NCBI RefSeq assembly: GCF_014230305.1
Contig: NZ_JACLAU010000001.1
Coordinates: forward strand, 420,049 to 484,048
DNA from: Novosphingobium aerophilum
Lineage (GTDB): Bacteria; Pseudomonadota; Alphaproteobacteria; Sphingomonadales; Sphingomonadaceae
DNA: 64,000 bases
Direction: 5' to 3'
Shown: positions 54,087-62,892 of the stretch, in pieces
Layout: each line of letters opens with the position of its first letter
Position numbering within the stretch: the first letter of the stretch is position 1
Notes under the pieces: generated by a model
What the model was told of the DNA's origin: nothing
The model's input: the letters and a program-made list of their open reading frames with translations, nothing else
Database searches by the model: none
Made by a program: the position numbers and the translations under genes

Positions 54087-56071
54087 TGACAAAGCACCTG
54101 CGCACCGCTGCGGTCTGCAGCACGGCGGCACTCGCCCTGGCTCAAGCCGGTTCAGTTGCCGCAAAGGTCGAGCGCATCGTGATCGATGGCACTACGGCGG
54201 CACCAAAGGTCGAGGGCGCTCCCGAATACGAGATCGTCTCGGGACACTTCGAGGGCACGCTCGACCCGCAGCTGCCTGCCAACACCGTGATCACGGATAT
54301 CGCCCAGGTGCCAAGGAATGCGCAGGGCTTGGTCGAATACAGCGCGACCTTTCGCTTGGCCCGCCCCGTGGACACCACCAAGGCCAGCGGCGTCCTGTTC
54401 TACGACGTGCCCAATCGCGGAAACTATCTGATCGGCGCCGATCCGGACGGGCATGTTCGGCTGGTCAGCGGGTGGCAGGGTGACCTTCCGAAGGACCCCG
54501 CCCTCCAGACCGCGAACGTCCCCATCGCCAAGGGGCCAGGCGGTCGTCCTTTGACGGGACCAGTGCTGGTGCGGTTCCAGGACCTGCCGGCAGGAACGTC
54601 GACTGCTCCGCTCGCCGGCAGCATCGGTCGGCCCACTGCCCGTCCCGAACCGGTCACGCTCGACACCCGCAAGGCGACGCTGTTCTATCAAACCCCGGGC
54701 CGGGAGGAGCGGCATCAGGTCGCAGCCACCGACTGGGCGTTCGCCGATTGCTCGACCCGCCCCTTTCCCGGCAAACCCGATCCGCATTCGCTGTGCCTGC
54801 GGGGCGGGTTCGATCCGGCGCGTGCTTACACGCTTGTCTACACCGGCAAGGACCCGCTGGTGCTCGGCATCGGATTTGCCGCGACCCGTGACCTCGTGGC
54901 CTATCTCCGCCATGATCCCGACGGCCTTGCCCGACAGATCCGCTGGACCGTTGCCAGTGGAACCTCCCAGTCCGGCAACTTCCTCAAGAGCTTCGTCAAT
55001 CTCGGCTTCAATGCCGACGAGACCGGCCGTATCGTCTTCGACGGCATCAATCCGAACATCGCGGCCAGGCAGGTCCCGCTGAACCTGCGCTTCGGAGTTC
55101 CCGGCGGGGCGGCCAGGGCCTTCGAGCCGGGTAGCGAGGGCGCCCTGTGGTGGTCACGCTATGACGACCGCTTGCGCGGGCTGGGGACCACCAGCCTGCT
55201 CGACCGCTGCAACGCCACGGGCACCTGTCCCAAGATCATCGAGACATTTGGCTCGGCGGAGTTCTGGGGCCTGAGAATGTCTCCCGGTCTGGTCGGCACC
55301 GATGCGGCAGCCGACCTGCCGCTGCCGGCCAATGTCCGGCGGTACTACTTCCCGAGCGTGACCCACGGGGGCTCGTACACCGGCGGGTTCAAGCCGGCCG
55401 GGGATGGCGCGGTGCCGGGTTGCCGTCTCGCTGCAAATCCCAACCCATCCCTGGAGAGCCTGCATGCGGCGCAGGCGATGCTCGTCGACTGGGTGAGCAA
55501 GGGGATCCCGCCCAAGCCGAGCGTCTATCCCACCCGCTCCGCCGGGGACCTCGTGGAGCCCACGGCGCGCGCAATGGGTTGGCCCGCGATCCCGGACACG
55601 CCCGATCCCGCCCGCATGCTCAATACCATGCCCGATTACCGCTTTGGCCGGGGCTTCCGCCGACGCGACGTCAGCGGCTCCCTGACGACGCTGCCGCCGG
55701 TCCAGCAGGGCACGATCCGCCAACTGGTGCCGCGGGTGAACGGCGATGGGAACGAGACCGCCGGCATCGCTTCGGTCCAGCTGCAGGTGCCGCTGGGCAC
55801 CTACCTGGGTTGGAACGAGACGATCCGCGGGTTCGACGCCGGCAAGGGCTGCAGCTTCGTCGGCGGGTTCGTGCCCTTCGCCCGGACGCGGGAAGAGCGT
55901 CTTGCGAAGTCGGATCCCCGACCATCGCTGGAGGAGCGCTATGGCAACCGTGACGGTTTCCTCGCACAGGTCCGCGCAGCCGTAGCACGTCAGGTTGCGG
56001 CCGGATGGCTGCTGCCGCGCGACGCGGAGCGGCTGCTTCGCCAAGCCGACGACAGCGACGTTCTGCGCTGA
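54086..56071 (+). CDS. exported alpha/beta-hydrolase domain protein (Abhydrolase_10-like)
   Basis: This 661-residue protein has a signal peptide ending near VAA at residue 26. The hydrolase nucleophile elbow is WTVASGTSQSGNF with Ser296. Other family segments are GVLFYDVPNRGNYL, CLRGGFDPARAYTLVYTGKDPLVLGIGFAATRD, VFDGINPNIAARQVPLNLRFGVPG and FGSAEFWGLRM. Related proteins are annotated as esterase-like hydrolases of unknown substrate. As the last gene of the LysR/CitMHS operon it may release the acid taken up by the transporter. Confidence 0.85.
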   Translation: MTKHLRTAAVCSTAALALAQAGSVAAKVERIVIDGTTAAPKVEGAPEYEIVSGHFEGTLDPQLPANTVITDIAQVPRNAQGLVEYSATFRLARPVDTTKASGVLFYDVPNRGNYLIGADPDGHVRLVSGWQGDLPKDPALQTANVPIAKGPGGRPLTGPVLVRFQDLPAGTSTAPLAGSIGRPTARPEPVTLDTRKATLFYQTPGREERHQVAATDWAFADCSTRPFPGKPDPHSLCLRGGFDPARAYTLVYTGKDPLVLGIGFAATRDLVAYLRHDPDGLARQIRWTVASGTSQSGNFLKSFVNLGFNADETGRIVFDGINPNIAARQVPLNLRFGVPGGAARAFEPGSEGALWWSRYDDRLRGLGTTSLLDRCNATGTCPKIIETFGSAEFWGLRMSPGLVGTDAAADLPLPANVRRYYFPSVTHGGSYTGGFKPAGDGAVPGCRLAANPNPSLESLHAAQAMLVDWVSKGIPPKPSVYPTRSAGDLVEPTARAMGWPAIPDTPDPARMLNTMPDYRFGRGFRRRDVSGSLTTLPPVQQGTIRQLVPRVNGDGNETAGIASVQLQVPLGTYLGWNETIRGFDAGKGCSFVGGFVPFARTREERLAKSDPRPSLEERYGNRDGFLAQVRAAVARQVAAGWLLPRDAERLLRQADDSDVLR

Positions 56072-56090
56072 CCGGGATCAATAGCGATTC

Positions 56091-56106
56091 CTGATCAATC
56101 GATCAG
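56091..56106. promoter_or_regulatory. 16-bp regulatory site upstream of the TBDR gene
   Basis: CTGATCAATCGATCAG, identical to 51015-51030. It lies 20 bp after the hydrolase stop and 155 bp before the TBDR start. Confidence 0.7.
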
Positions 56107-56261
56107 AAACTTGTATTTCCTTGCTTGAACAAGCTCGGGCAAAGGATCGCACGAAGAACACTGGAAGGGGACAACTGGGTGGCCAGGCGGCGCTGACCTG
56201 CAATCAGGCGCGCCCACGGCGGCAGGGTCCCATTCCACGACACTGAGCGGGAGGGACATTC

Positions 56262-59072
56262 ATGGCAATTTCATCGCATGCGCGCCGCGGTCTGCGGCTT
56301 ACCAGTATCTCTGCGGTTGCACTGCTCGCCGCATCGGCAACGCCGCTGTTCGCCCAGTCGGCGCCGGCGACCGACACTGCGGGCCCGGCCAAGAGCGAAG
56401 AGATCATCGTCACCGGAACCTACCTTGGCAACGTTCGCCAGGAAGACCGTGCTTCCCCGACCCTGTCGGTCGACATCAAGTCCTTCCAGCGCACCGGCGT
56501 GACATCGCTGGGCGATCTGACGCGGTTCATCCCGCAGAACGTCGGCAGCGTCGGCGGCATGCAGGACCTGGCCAAGGGCGGTGCGGACACGCGCGACACC
56601 CGCTCGGTGAACCTGCGCGGGCTCGGAAGCGGCTCCACCCTGGTCCTGCTCAACAACCGCCGCGTGACGCCGCAGGGCGGCGATGATTTCGTGAACCTCA
56701 ACAGCCTCACGCCGGACATCGCCATCAGCCGGGTTGATACCGTGCTCGACGGTGCCTCGTCGACCTATGGCGCCGACGCGGTCGCGGGCGTGTTCAACGT
56801 GATCACCAACACGACGTTCAAGGGCGCCCGGGTTTCGGCGCAGTACACCGGCATTTCCAAGTCCAGCTCGTGGAACGTCCAGGGCATGGTCGGGATCGGC
56901 AACGACACCTTCCACTCGGTGACCTCGGCCTCCTATCGGTTCACCGACAACCTGCAGAACGCGGACCGCGCGATCACCAATTTCTTCAATCCCTCGGGGG
57001 CGGGTTATCCTGGCCGTTACACCCTGGTCGGCCGTCCCACCACGGCCACCGGTGGCAACGTGGTCATCAACGGCAACGACTACACCGCGCTGTTCGACGC
57101 GAAGGCGGTGGGCGGCCGCCTCACCGTGGTCGATCCCAACTGTGGCAAGGCTGGCACGGAAAGCCAGTACGTCCCTGCCGCCGGGGCGACCTTCGGTCTG
57201 GGCAGTTGTGCCTTCAACTTCCAGCCGCAGAACCCGATCCGTCCGGAATCGCGCAGCATCAACATCCATAACGACACCACGATCGAGGTTTCGCCCGACC
57301 AGACGATCTTCGCCGAGATCAGCTATTACCACCAGGACTCCAAGCGCTACGGCGTGCCGTCCTATGCCCAGAACGCCGGCAATGCGACCATGCCGGTCAG
57401 CAATCCGTACAACCCCTTTGGCGTGCCGGTGATCTTCTTCGGCCGCGCCATCGGCGCCGAGGGCTTCCCCGGGGGATACGATCACCGGATCATGAGCGAT
57501 ACGGTGAACCAGCAGCACTACGTGCTCGGCGCGCGCGGCAAGCTCTTCGACGGGTGGAAGTATACCGCCAACGTGTCCTACTCCGCCTCGCACACGATCG
57601 CGCGCGACAAGGACACGGACATGAACCTGTTCCAGGCCGCGCTGAACGGTTTTGGCGGACCCAACTGCAATTACCTGTTCAACGGAGCAGGCGGCGGGGC
57701 CGTGGCCGGTCGAGGCAGCTGCCTCTACTACAGCCCGCTCCAGACGGACCTTGCCAAGATGGATCCCTCGCTGATCCACAACCTGCAGACCGACGTGTAC
57801 TTCGACTACAAGCGCGAGTACTATCTGGCCGAAGGCGTGGTGAACGGCACGCTCGCCACGATCAACGGACATGATCTGGCGGTGGCGCTGGGGGCGCAGT
57901 ATCGCCGCGAGAAATCTTCGTCGCGCTATTCGGACCTGTTGCTCAGCGGCTTCGGCGGCTTCCTCGGCAAGCGGCTCAACACCGAGTTTACCAGGACCGT
58001 GAAGAGCGGCTTCGTCGAGGCCAACTATGAACTGGTCGACGGCCTGAACCTCAACGCCGCGGCCCGTTACGAGGACTACGGCGGGTTCAGCACCACGGCG
58101 CCCAAGGCCGCGATCAACTGGCGCGTGATTCCCCAGCTCAGCCTCCGTGGCTCGATCAGCCGGGCATTCCAGGCTCCCACCATCGCCAACGGCGCAGCGA
58201 GCCTGATCTCCACCGGCGTGGGCAACGTCACCGATCCGACGACCACGCCGCCGGACACGACCTTCCGCACCATCCAGACCTACGGCAATCCCAACCTGAA
58301 GCCGCAGACCGCCAACGTCTTCAACATCGGCGCGACCGTCCTGCCGATGCCGCGGGCGCGGATCTCGCTGGATTACTGGAAGTACAAGTACAATAACCAG
58401 ATCCAGTTGCAGAGCGCGCAGGCCGTGGTGAATGCGGCACCGCGCGGGCCCGCCGTGATCCGCGATGCCAGTGGCAACATCCAGGCGGTGCAGGTCACCT
58501 CGTTCAACGCCCCCAGCGGCACCGCCACCTCGGGTCTGGACTTCGCGGCCTCGGTTGGCTTCGACCTCGGGGATGTGGCGGTCACCCTGCGCGACAACCT
58601 CACCTACCTGATCAAGTATGACATCGACATCGGCTCGACCACTCCGGGTGCGGCATCGATCGTCTACAACGGTGTCGGCTATCGCAACCAGTTCGTCCAG
58701 TCGCCGCTGTCCTCCGCTGCAGCGCCCCGCTGGCGCAGCGTGGCGGGGATCGATCTGGAGTATGGGAAGCATACCCTGACCGGAACGTGGCGCTACACCT
58801 CCGGGGTGGTGGATGATCAGGGCGTGTCGCTCAACACCACCGGCAGTGGCCCGGTGATCCCGGCGACGACCACGACCCGCATCAAGGCGTTCTCCGTGTT
58901 CGACGTCCAGTACTCGCTGCGGTTCGGTACCGACGATCGCTTCGACCTCACCCTGGGCATGATCAATGCCTTCGATACGGCCCCCGGGTTTGCGCGCTTC
59001 AACGGCTATCTCCCCACGATTGCCGACCCGTTTGGCCGTCAGGTCTATGCCAGGGTCGGCGCCCGCTTCTGA
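56262..59072 (+). CDS. TonB-dependent receptor
   Basis: This 936-residue outer-membrane protein has a signal peptide (cleavage near LFAQS, residue 32), the TonB-box-like EEIIVTG (about 46-52), the plug domain with VTSLGDLTRFIPQNVGS, NLRGLGSGSTLVLLNNRR and DTVLDGASSTYGADAVAGVFNVIT, then the 22-strand barrel with ASYRFTDN, LKPQTANVFNIGATV and the final VYARVGARF. It imports a large or scarce organic compound. A shared operator links it to the CitMHS-AtuA operon; a strong terminator follows. Confidence 0.95.
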   Translation: MAISSHARRGLRLTSISAVALLAASATPLFAQSAPATDTAGPAKSEEIIVTGTYLGNVRQEDRASPTLSVDIKSFQRTGVTSLGDLTRFIPQNVGSVGGMQDLAKGGADTRDTRSVNLRGLGSGSTLVLLNNRRVTPQGGDDFVNLNSLTPDIAISRVDTVLDGASSTYGADAVAGVFNVITNTTFKGARVSAQYTGISKSSSWNVQGMVGIGNDTFHSVTSASYRFTDNLQNADRAITNFFNPSGAGYPGRYTLVGRPTTATGGNVVINGNDYTALFDAKAVGGRLTVVDPNCGKAGTESQYVPAAGATFGLGSCAFNFQPQNPIRPESRSINIHNDTTIEVSPDQTIFAEISYYHQDSKRYGVPSYAQNAGNATMPVSNPYNPFGVPVIFFGRAIGAEGFPGGYDHRIMSDTVNQQHYVLGARGKLFDGWKYTANVSYSASHTIARDKDTDMNLFQAALNGFGGPNCNYLFNGAGGGAVAGRGSCLYYSPLQTDLAKMDPSLIHNLQTDVYFDYKREYYLAEGVVNGTLATINGHDLAVALGAQYRREKSSSRYSDLLLSGFGGFLGKRLNTEFTRTVKSGFVEANYELVDGLNLNAAARYEDYGGFSTTAPKAAINWRVIPQLSLRGSISRAFQAPTIANGAASLISTGVGNVTDPTTTPPDTTFRTIQTYGNPNLKPQTANVFNIGATVLPMPRARISLDYWKYKYNNQIQLQSAQAVVNAAPRGPAVIRDASGNIQAVQVTSFNAPSGTATSGLDFAASVGFDLGDVAVTLRDNLTYLIKYDIDIGSTTPGAASIVYNGVGYRNQFVQSPLSSAAAPRWRSVAGIDLEYGKHTLTGTWRYTSGVVDDQGVSLNTTGSGPVIPATTTTRIKAFSVFDVQYSLRFGTDDRFDLTLGMINAFDTAPGFARFNGYLPTIADPFGRQVYARVGARF

Positions 59073-59082
59073 TCGAACGCCC

Positions 59083-59116
59083 AGCGGGCCGAGTTGACAG
59101 CTCGGCCCGCTTTTTT
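59083..59116 (+). terminator. Rho-independent terminator after the TBDR gene
   Basis: AGCGGGCCGAG (59083-59093) pairs perfectly with CTCGGCCCGCT (59101-59111) around a 7-nt loop, followed by T-run 59111-59116. It ends the TBDR transcript, so the downstream GH3 gene has its own promoter or relies on read-through. Confidence 0.92.
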
Positions 59117-59161
59117 CCATGTCCGGCATCGTTGCAGCTGGCAATTCAAGGAACTGGTCTG

Positions 59162-61372
59162 GTGAACCCGCGATCGCCCGTACTGTTGTTGGCAACGGCT
59201 CTTGCCTGCGGATCGTCGCTCGCTCAGGCGCGGCCCGCTGCAGCGGCCGACTCGGCAACGGCGGCGGCACGTGCTGAAAAAGCCGTTCGCGCGATGTCGG
59301 CCGAGGAAAAGGTGGTCCTCACCCACGGGATCATGCCGCTGCCGCTGGGCGAGAGCACCCGGCCCATCCCGGAGGACGCCGTTTACGGGGCAGGCTACGT
59401 TCCTGGGATCCCACGCCTCGGCATTCCCGCGCTCAGGGAGACCGACGCCAGTCTTGGCGTCGCCTACGTGTTCGGGCTGCGCAAGGACGGCGCCACCGCA
59501 CTGCCCTCGGGCCTGGCGCAGGCCGCGACCTGGAACCCTGCGCTGGTCCGCAAGGGCGGTGAGGTGATCGGCAGCGAAGCCCATGCCAAGGGCTTCAACG
59601 TGCTGCTGGCGGGCGGGACCAACCTGATGCGCGATCCGCGCAACGGCCGGACCTTCGAATACTTCTCGGAAGACCCGCTGCTGTCCGGGACGCTGGTCGG
59701 CAACGCCATCGCCGGGATCCAGTCGAACCACATCATCTCGACGATCAAGCACTTCGCGCTCAACGGGCAGGAGACGGGCCGCAAGTTCGTCGACGTGCAG
59801 ATCTCGGACGCCGCGGCGCGCGAGAGCGACCTGCTCGCCTTCCAGCTTGGCATCGAGATCGGCCAGCCGGGCAGCGTGATGTGCGCCTACAACCGCGTGA
59901 ACGGCCATCAGGCCTGCTCGAGCGACTACCTGCTCAACCAGGTGCTCAAGCGCGACTGGCGCTGGAAGGGCTTCGTCATGTCCGACTGGGGCGCCGTGCC
60001 GAACCTCGGGGCGGCCCTCAACGGGCTCGACCAGCAGTCCGGCGCGCAGCTCGACCCGGCGGTGTTCTTCGGCGACACGCTGGCCCAGGCGGCGGCCAAG
60101 GACCCAGCCTATGCCAAGCGCCTCGATGACATGAACCGCCGCATCCTGACCGCGATCTACGCCAACGGGCTCGACCGCTATCCGGCCAGGCCCGGCGGCA
60201 AGATCGACCTGAAGGCCAACAGCGAGGCCGCGCTCGAGACCGCCAAGCAGGGCATCGTCCTGCTGCGCAACGAGCGGGGTGTCCTGCCGCTCGCCCGCAC
60301 CGCGAGGAAGATCGTGGTCATCGGCGGCTATGCCGACAGCGGAGTGCTGTCCGGCGCCGGCTCGAGCCAGGTCCACGCCGAAGGCGGCGCGGCGATCAAG
60401 GTACCGCTGGACGGCGGTCCGTGGTCCGCCTTCCTCTCCGAGCAGTATCACGGCTCTGCGCCGCTGGCGGCGATCAAGGCCATGGCCCCGCAGGCGGAGA
60501 TCAGGTTCCGCAACGGGCGCTATCCCTCGGAGGCCGTGACCGCCGCGAAGGATGCGGACGTGGTGATCGTCTTCGGCACCAAGTGGACGACCGAAGGCAT
60601 CGACCAGCCGGACCTCACGCTGCCCAACGGCCAGGACGAGCTGATCGCCGCGGTTGCGGCGGCCAATCCCAACACTGTCGTGGTCCTGGAGACCGGCAAC
60701 CCGGTGCTGATGCCTTGGCTGGACAAGACCGCGGCGGTGCTCGAGGCCTGGTACCCGGGCGCACGGGGCGGCGAGGCGATTGCATCGGTCCTGTTCGGCG
60801 AGACCAACCCGTCCGGCCGCCTGCCGATCACCTTCCCGGCGGCGATGTCCCACCTGCCGCGTCCCGAGCTTGACGGGCTCGCCACGCTCGAGACCAACTT
60901 CGGAGGCGACGCCCCGAGCCCCGACGCCAAGCTGACCGCCGATTACAATATCGAAGGCTCGGATGTGGGCTATCGCTGGAATGCCCGGAAGGGACACAAG
61001 GCGCTGTTCCCGTTCGGCCATGGCCTCAGCTACACCAGCTTCTCGGCCACGGGCCTCAAGACCGACGGCAAGCAGGCGAGCTTCACCGTAACCAACACCG
61101 GCCAGCGTGCCGGTGCCACGGTGGCCCAGCTCTATCTCGACTCGCGCGGCGGGCAGACCAAGCAGCGTCTGGTCGGGTTCTCGCGGGTCGAACTGGCACC
61201 GGGCGAGAGCCGGCCCGTCAGCCTGAAGATCGATCCGCGGCTGTTGGCGGATTGGTCCGGAAACGGCTGGACGCTGCCGGCCGGCAATTACGTCTTCGCC
61301 CTTGGGGACAGTGCTGAAAGGCTTGGCCCCACAGTGTCTACCAAACTGGCTGGGCGACGTTGGAGCGACTGA
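59162..61372 (+). CDS. GH3 beta-glucosidase-type glycosidase
   Basis: This 736-residue enzyme starts at GTG 59162 (AAGGA upstream; an in-frame TTG at 59132 is less likely). A signal peptide ends near residue 22-30. GH3 motifs are LRETDASLGVAYV, TNLMRDPRNGRTFEYFSEDPLLSG, IKHFALNGQETGR and WKGFVMSDWGAVPNLG with nucleophile Asp275, then the C-domain VLLRNERGVLPL and fibronectin-like tail after HGLSYTSFSA. It would act in the periplasm on beta-glucosides or xylosides. It is a different subgroup from the GH3 at 31747. Confidence 0.93.
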   Translation: MNPRSPVLLLATALACGSSLAQARPAAAADSATAAARAEKAVRAMSAEEKVVLTHGIMPLPLGESTRPIPEDAVYGAGYVPGIPRLGIPALRETDASLGVAYVFGLRKDGATALPSGLAQAATWNPALVRKGGEVIGSEAHAKGFNVLLAGGTNLMRDPRNGRTFEYFSEDPLLSGTLVGNAIAGIQSNHIISTIKHFALNGQETGRKFVDVQISDAAARESDLLAFQLGIEIGQPGSVMCAYNRVNGHQACSSDYLLNQVLKRDWRWKGFVMSDWGAVPNLGAALNGLDQQSGAQLDPAVFFGDTLAQAAAKDPAYAKRLDDMNRRILTAIYANGLDRYPARPGGKIDLKANSEAALETAKQGIVLLRNERGVLPLARTARKIVVIGGYADSGVLSGAGSSQVHAEGGAAIKVPLDGGPWSAFLSEQYHGSAPLAAIKAMAPQAEIRFRNGRYPSEAVTAAKDADVVIVFGTKWTTEGIDQPDLTLPNGQDELIAAVAAANPNTVVVLETGNPVLMPWLDKTAAVLEAWYPGARGGEAIASVLFGETNPSGRLPITFPAAMSHLPRPELDGLATLETNFGGDAPSPDAKLTADYNIEGSDVGYRWNARKGHKALFPFGHGLSYTSFSATGLKTDGKQASFTVTNTGQRAGATVAQLYLDSRGGQTKQRLVGFSRVELAPGESRPVSLKIDPRLLADWSGNGWTLPAGNYVFALGDSAERLGPTVSTKLAGRRWSD

Positions 61373-61848
61373 CGCCTACAGAGGCTGTGCTATGTTTCGC
61401 CCAGGAACGATCTTGTAATCTGTTGGCTTCGGCCGGTCGCGCCGATCGCAAAACTTTGGAAGGCCTTCCGACTGCGACGTTGCTGCTCCCGTATTGACGC
61501 CGGTTAGGGCGCATGGGAGGCGATAGGTACAGATGTCGTTGAGCGCGGCGCTTGAAAGTCCGAAGACGCCGAAACCCGACATTTGCATATGCCTGACCGT
61601 CAGGGCAGTAACATAGCCGGCGCAAGCGTTGTGGGCTATCATTCGACCCTTGTGATGCGGTTGTCGGTCTGGGTGAATGAGTGATTGCCTGGTGCAGGCT
61701 CAAACGCAAAGGTCTCACAAACCAACCCGGCGCATCTTTGGCCGATCAATGCCGGTTGTCTATGGATCCATAGGCGATCGGTGCTGGACAGCATCGGTCG
61801 GGCGCTGGTCTAACCCCTGCACAACGACAAACCCGGGAGAGAGAGAGA
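61373..61848. other. 476-bp intergenic region
   Basis: It is less GC-rich than its surroundings. A minus-strand frame of 88 codons (61376-61642, MIAHNACAGYVTALTVRH to PGRNIAQPL, with AAGGG before it) could be a small gene but has no family resemblance. The promoter of the hydrolase at 61849 should lie at the right end. Confidence 0.35.
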
Positions 61849-62868
61849 ATGCAGCGCGCGCTGACCATCCTTGCAGCCTCGACCTTGTTGCTTTGCTCCA
61901 TGCGAGCACCGCTCCACGCCGCTGCTCCGGCTGACTATCCCACGCAGTCGGACTTCCCCCGGGCCAACACCACGGCCGTGGCGCGCCATCTGTCGGCCGC
62001 GCGGAAATGGGCCGAGCCCGATCTGCTCCCCGAATTCTACTGGCGGTGTATGACCAGCCCGCTCGATCGCAAGACCGTGTTCGCGATCCAGCACGATGGC
62101 CTGGTTCAGGAAGCCAGGGTGTTCGACCAGTTGTACTCGATCGGGCAGAACGCGGTGTCGGCTTGGGCTCTAGATACGGCGGACGGGATCATCCTGATCG
62201 ACGCACTCAACAACGAGGCCGAAGCGCGCGACATCATGGTGCCGAACATGATCCGGCTCGGGCTCGATCCCAAGCGGATCAAGATCCTGATCGTGACTCA
62301 CGGCCACGGCGACCATTGGGGCGGAGCCAAGTACTTCCAGGACACGTTCGGGGCGCGGGTGGCCCTGTCGGAAGCGGACTGGGCTATGCTGGAAAGCCCG
62401 GACCGCGGCGGCGGTCCGTTCCGCGATCTCGTGCCGCCACGGCGCGACATGGTGGTGCGGGATGGCAATACGATCACCCTCGGCAAGACCATTGTGAAGC
62501 TGTTCGTTACCCCGGGGCACACCCCTGGCACCCTGTCCCTGATCTTCCCGGTGACCGACAAGGGCCGGCCCCACGTGGTCGGCCTGATGGGCGGCACGGG
62601 CGGCGGCACCACGGGTCCGGCCGTGCATGACCAGATCGCCTCGCTGCAGCGTTGGAACGGCCTGACCGGTCGGGCCGGGGTCGATGCGCTGATTAGCAAC
62701 CACCCGGCCCATATCGCCGCGCTCGAGAAGATACAGCTCCTGACCCATGGTGCTCCTGCCGATGCCAATCCGTTCGTCTACGGCAAGGACCGAGCGCAGC
62801 GGTTCAGCAAGGTTATGGAGGCCTGCTCACGCGTGCAGCTAGCACGGATGGGCGAGAGCGGTGACTGA
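61849..62868 (+). CDS. metallo-beta-lactamase fold hydrolase (subclass B3-like)
   Basis: This 339-residue exported protein has a signal peptide ending near HAAAP. The metal motif VTHGHGDHWGGAKYF (His151, His153, Asp155, His156) has the B3-type shape; TPGHTPGTLSLIF and ISNHPAHIAALEK supply the later His ligands. B3-like proteins include carbapenemases but also many non-lactamase hydrolases (lactonases, phosphodiesterases). In this catabolic context an ester- or lactone-hydrolysing role is as plausible as beta-lactamase. Confidence 0.87.
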   Translation: MQRALTILAASTLLLCSMRAPLHAAAPADYPTQSDFPRANTTAVARHLSAARKWAEPDLLPEFYWRCMTSPLDRKTVFAIQHDGLVQEARVFDQLYSIGQNAVSAWALDTADGIILIDALNNEAEARDIMVPNMIRLGLDPKRIKILIVTHGHGDHWGGAKYFQDTFGARVALSEADWAMLESPDRGGGPFRDLVPPRRDMVVRDGNTITLGKTIVKLFVTPGHTPGTLSLIFPVTDKGRPHVVGLMGGTGGGTTGPAVHDQIASLQRWNGLTGRAGVDALISNHPAHIAALEKIQLLTHGAPADANPFVYGKDRAQRFSKVMEACSRVQLARMGESGD

Positions 62869-62892
62869 GCGCACTTGGCCCGGTCGCATGCC

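Noticed and set aside
56271..59270. 999-codon minus-strand open frame across the TBDR gene
   Set aside because: Antisense shadow: low-complexity composition, no motifs, and it covers a clear TBDR plus its terminator.
61849..62868. Naming the metallo-hydrolase as a carbapenemase
   Set aside because: B3-like folds include many non-lactamase hydrolases, and the catabolic setting gives no support for antibiotic resistance.
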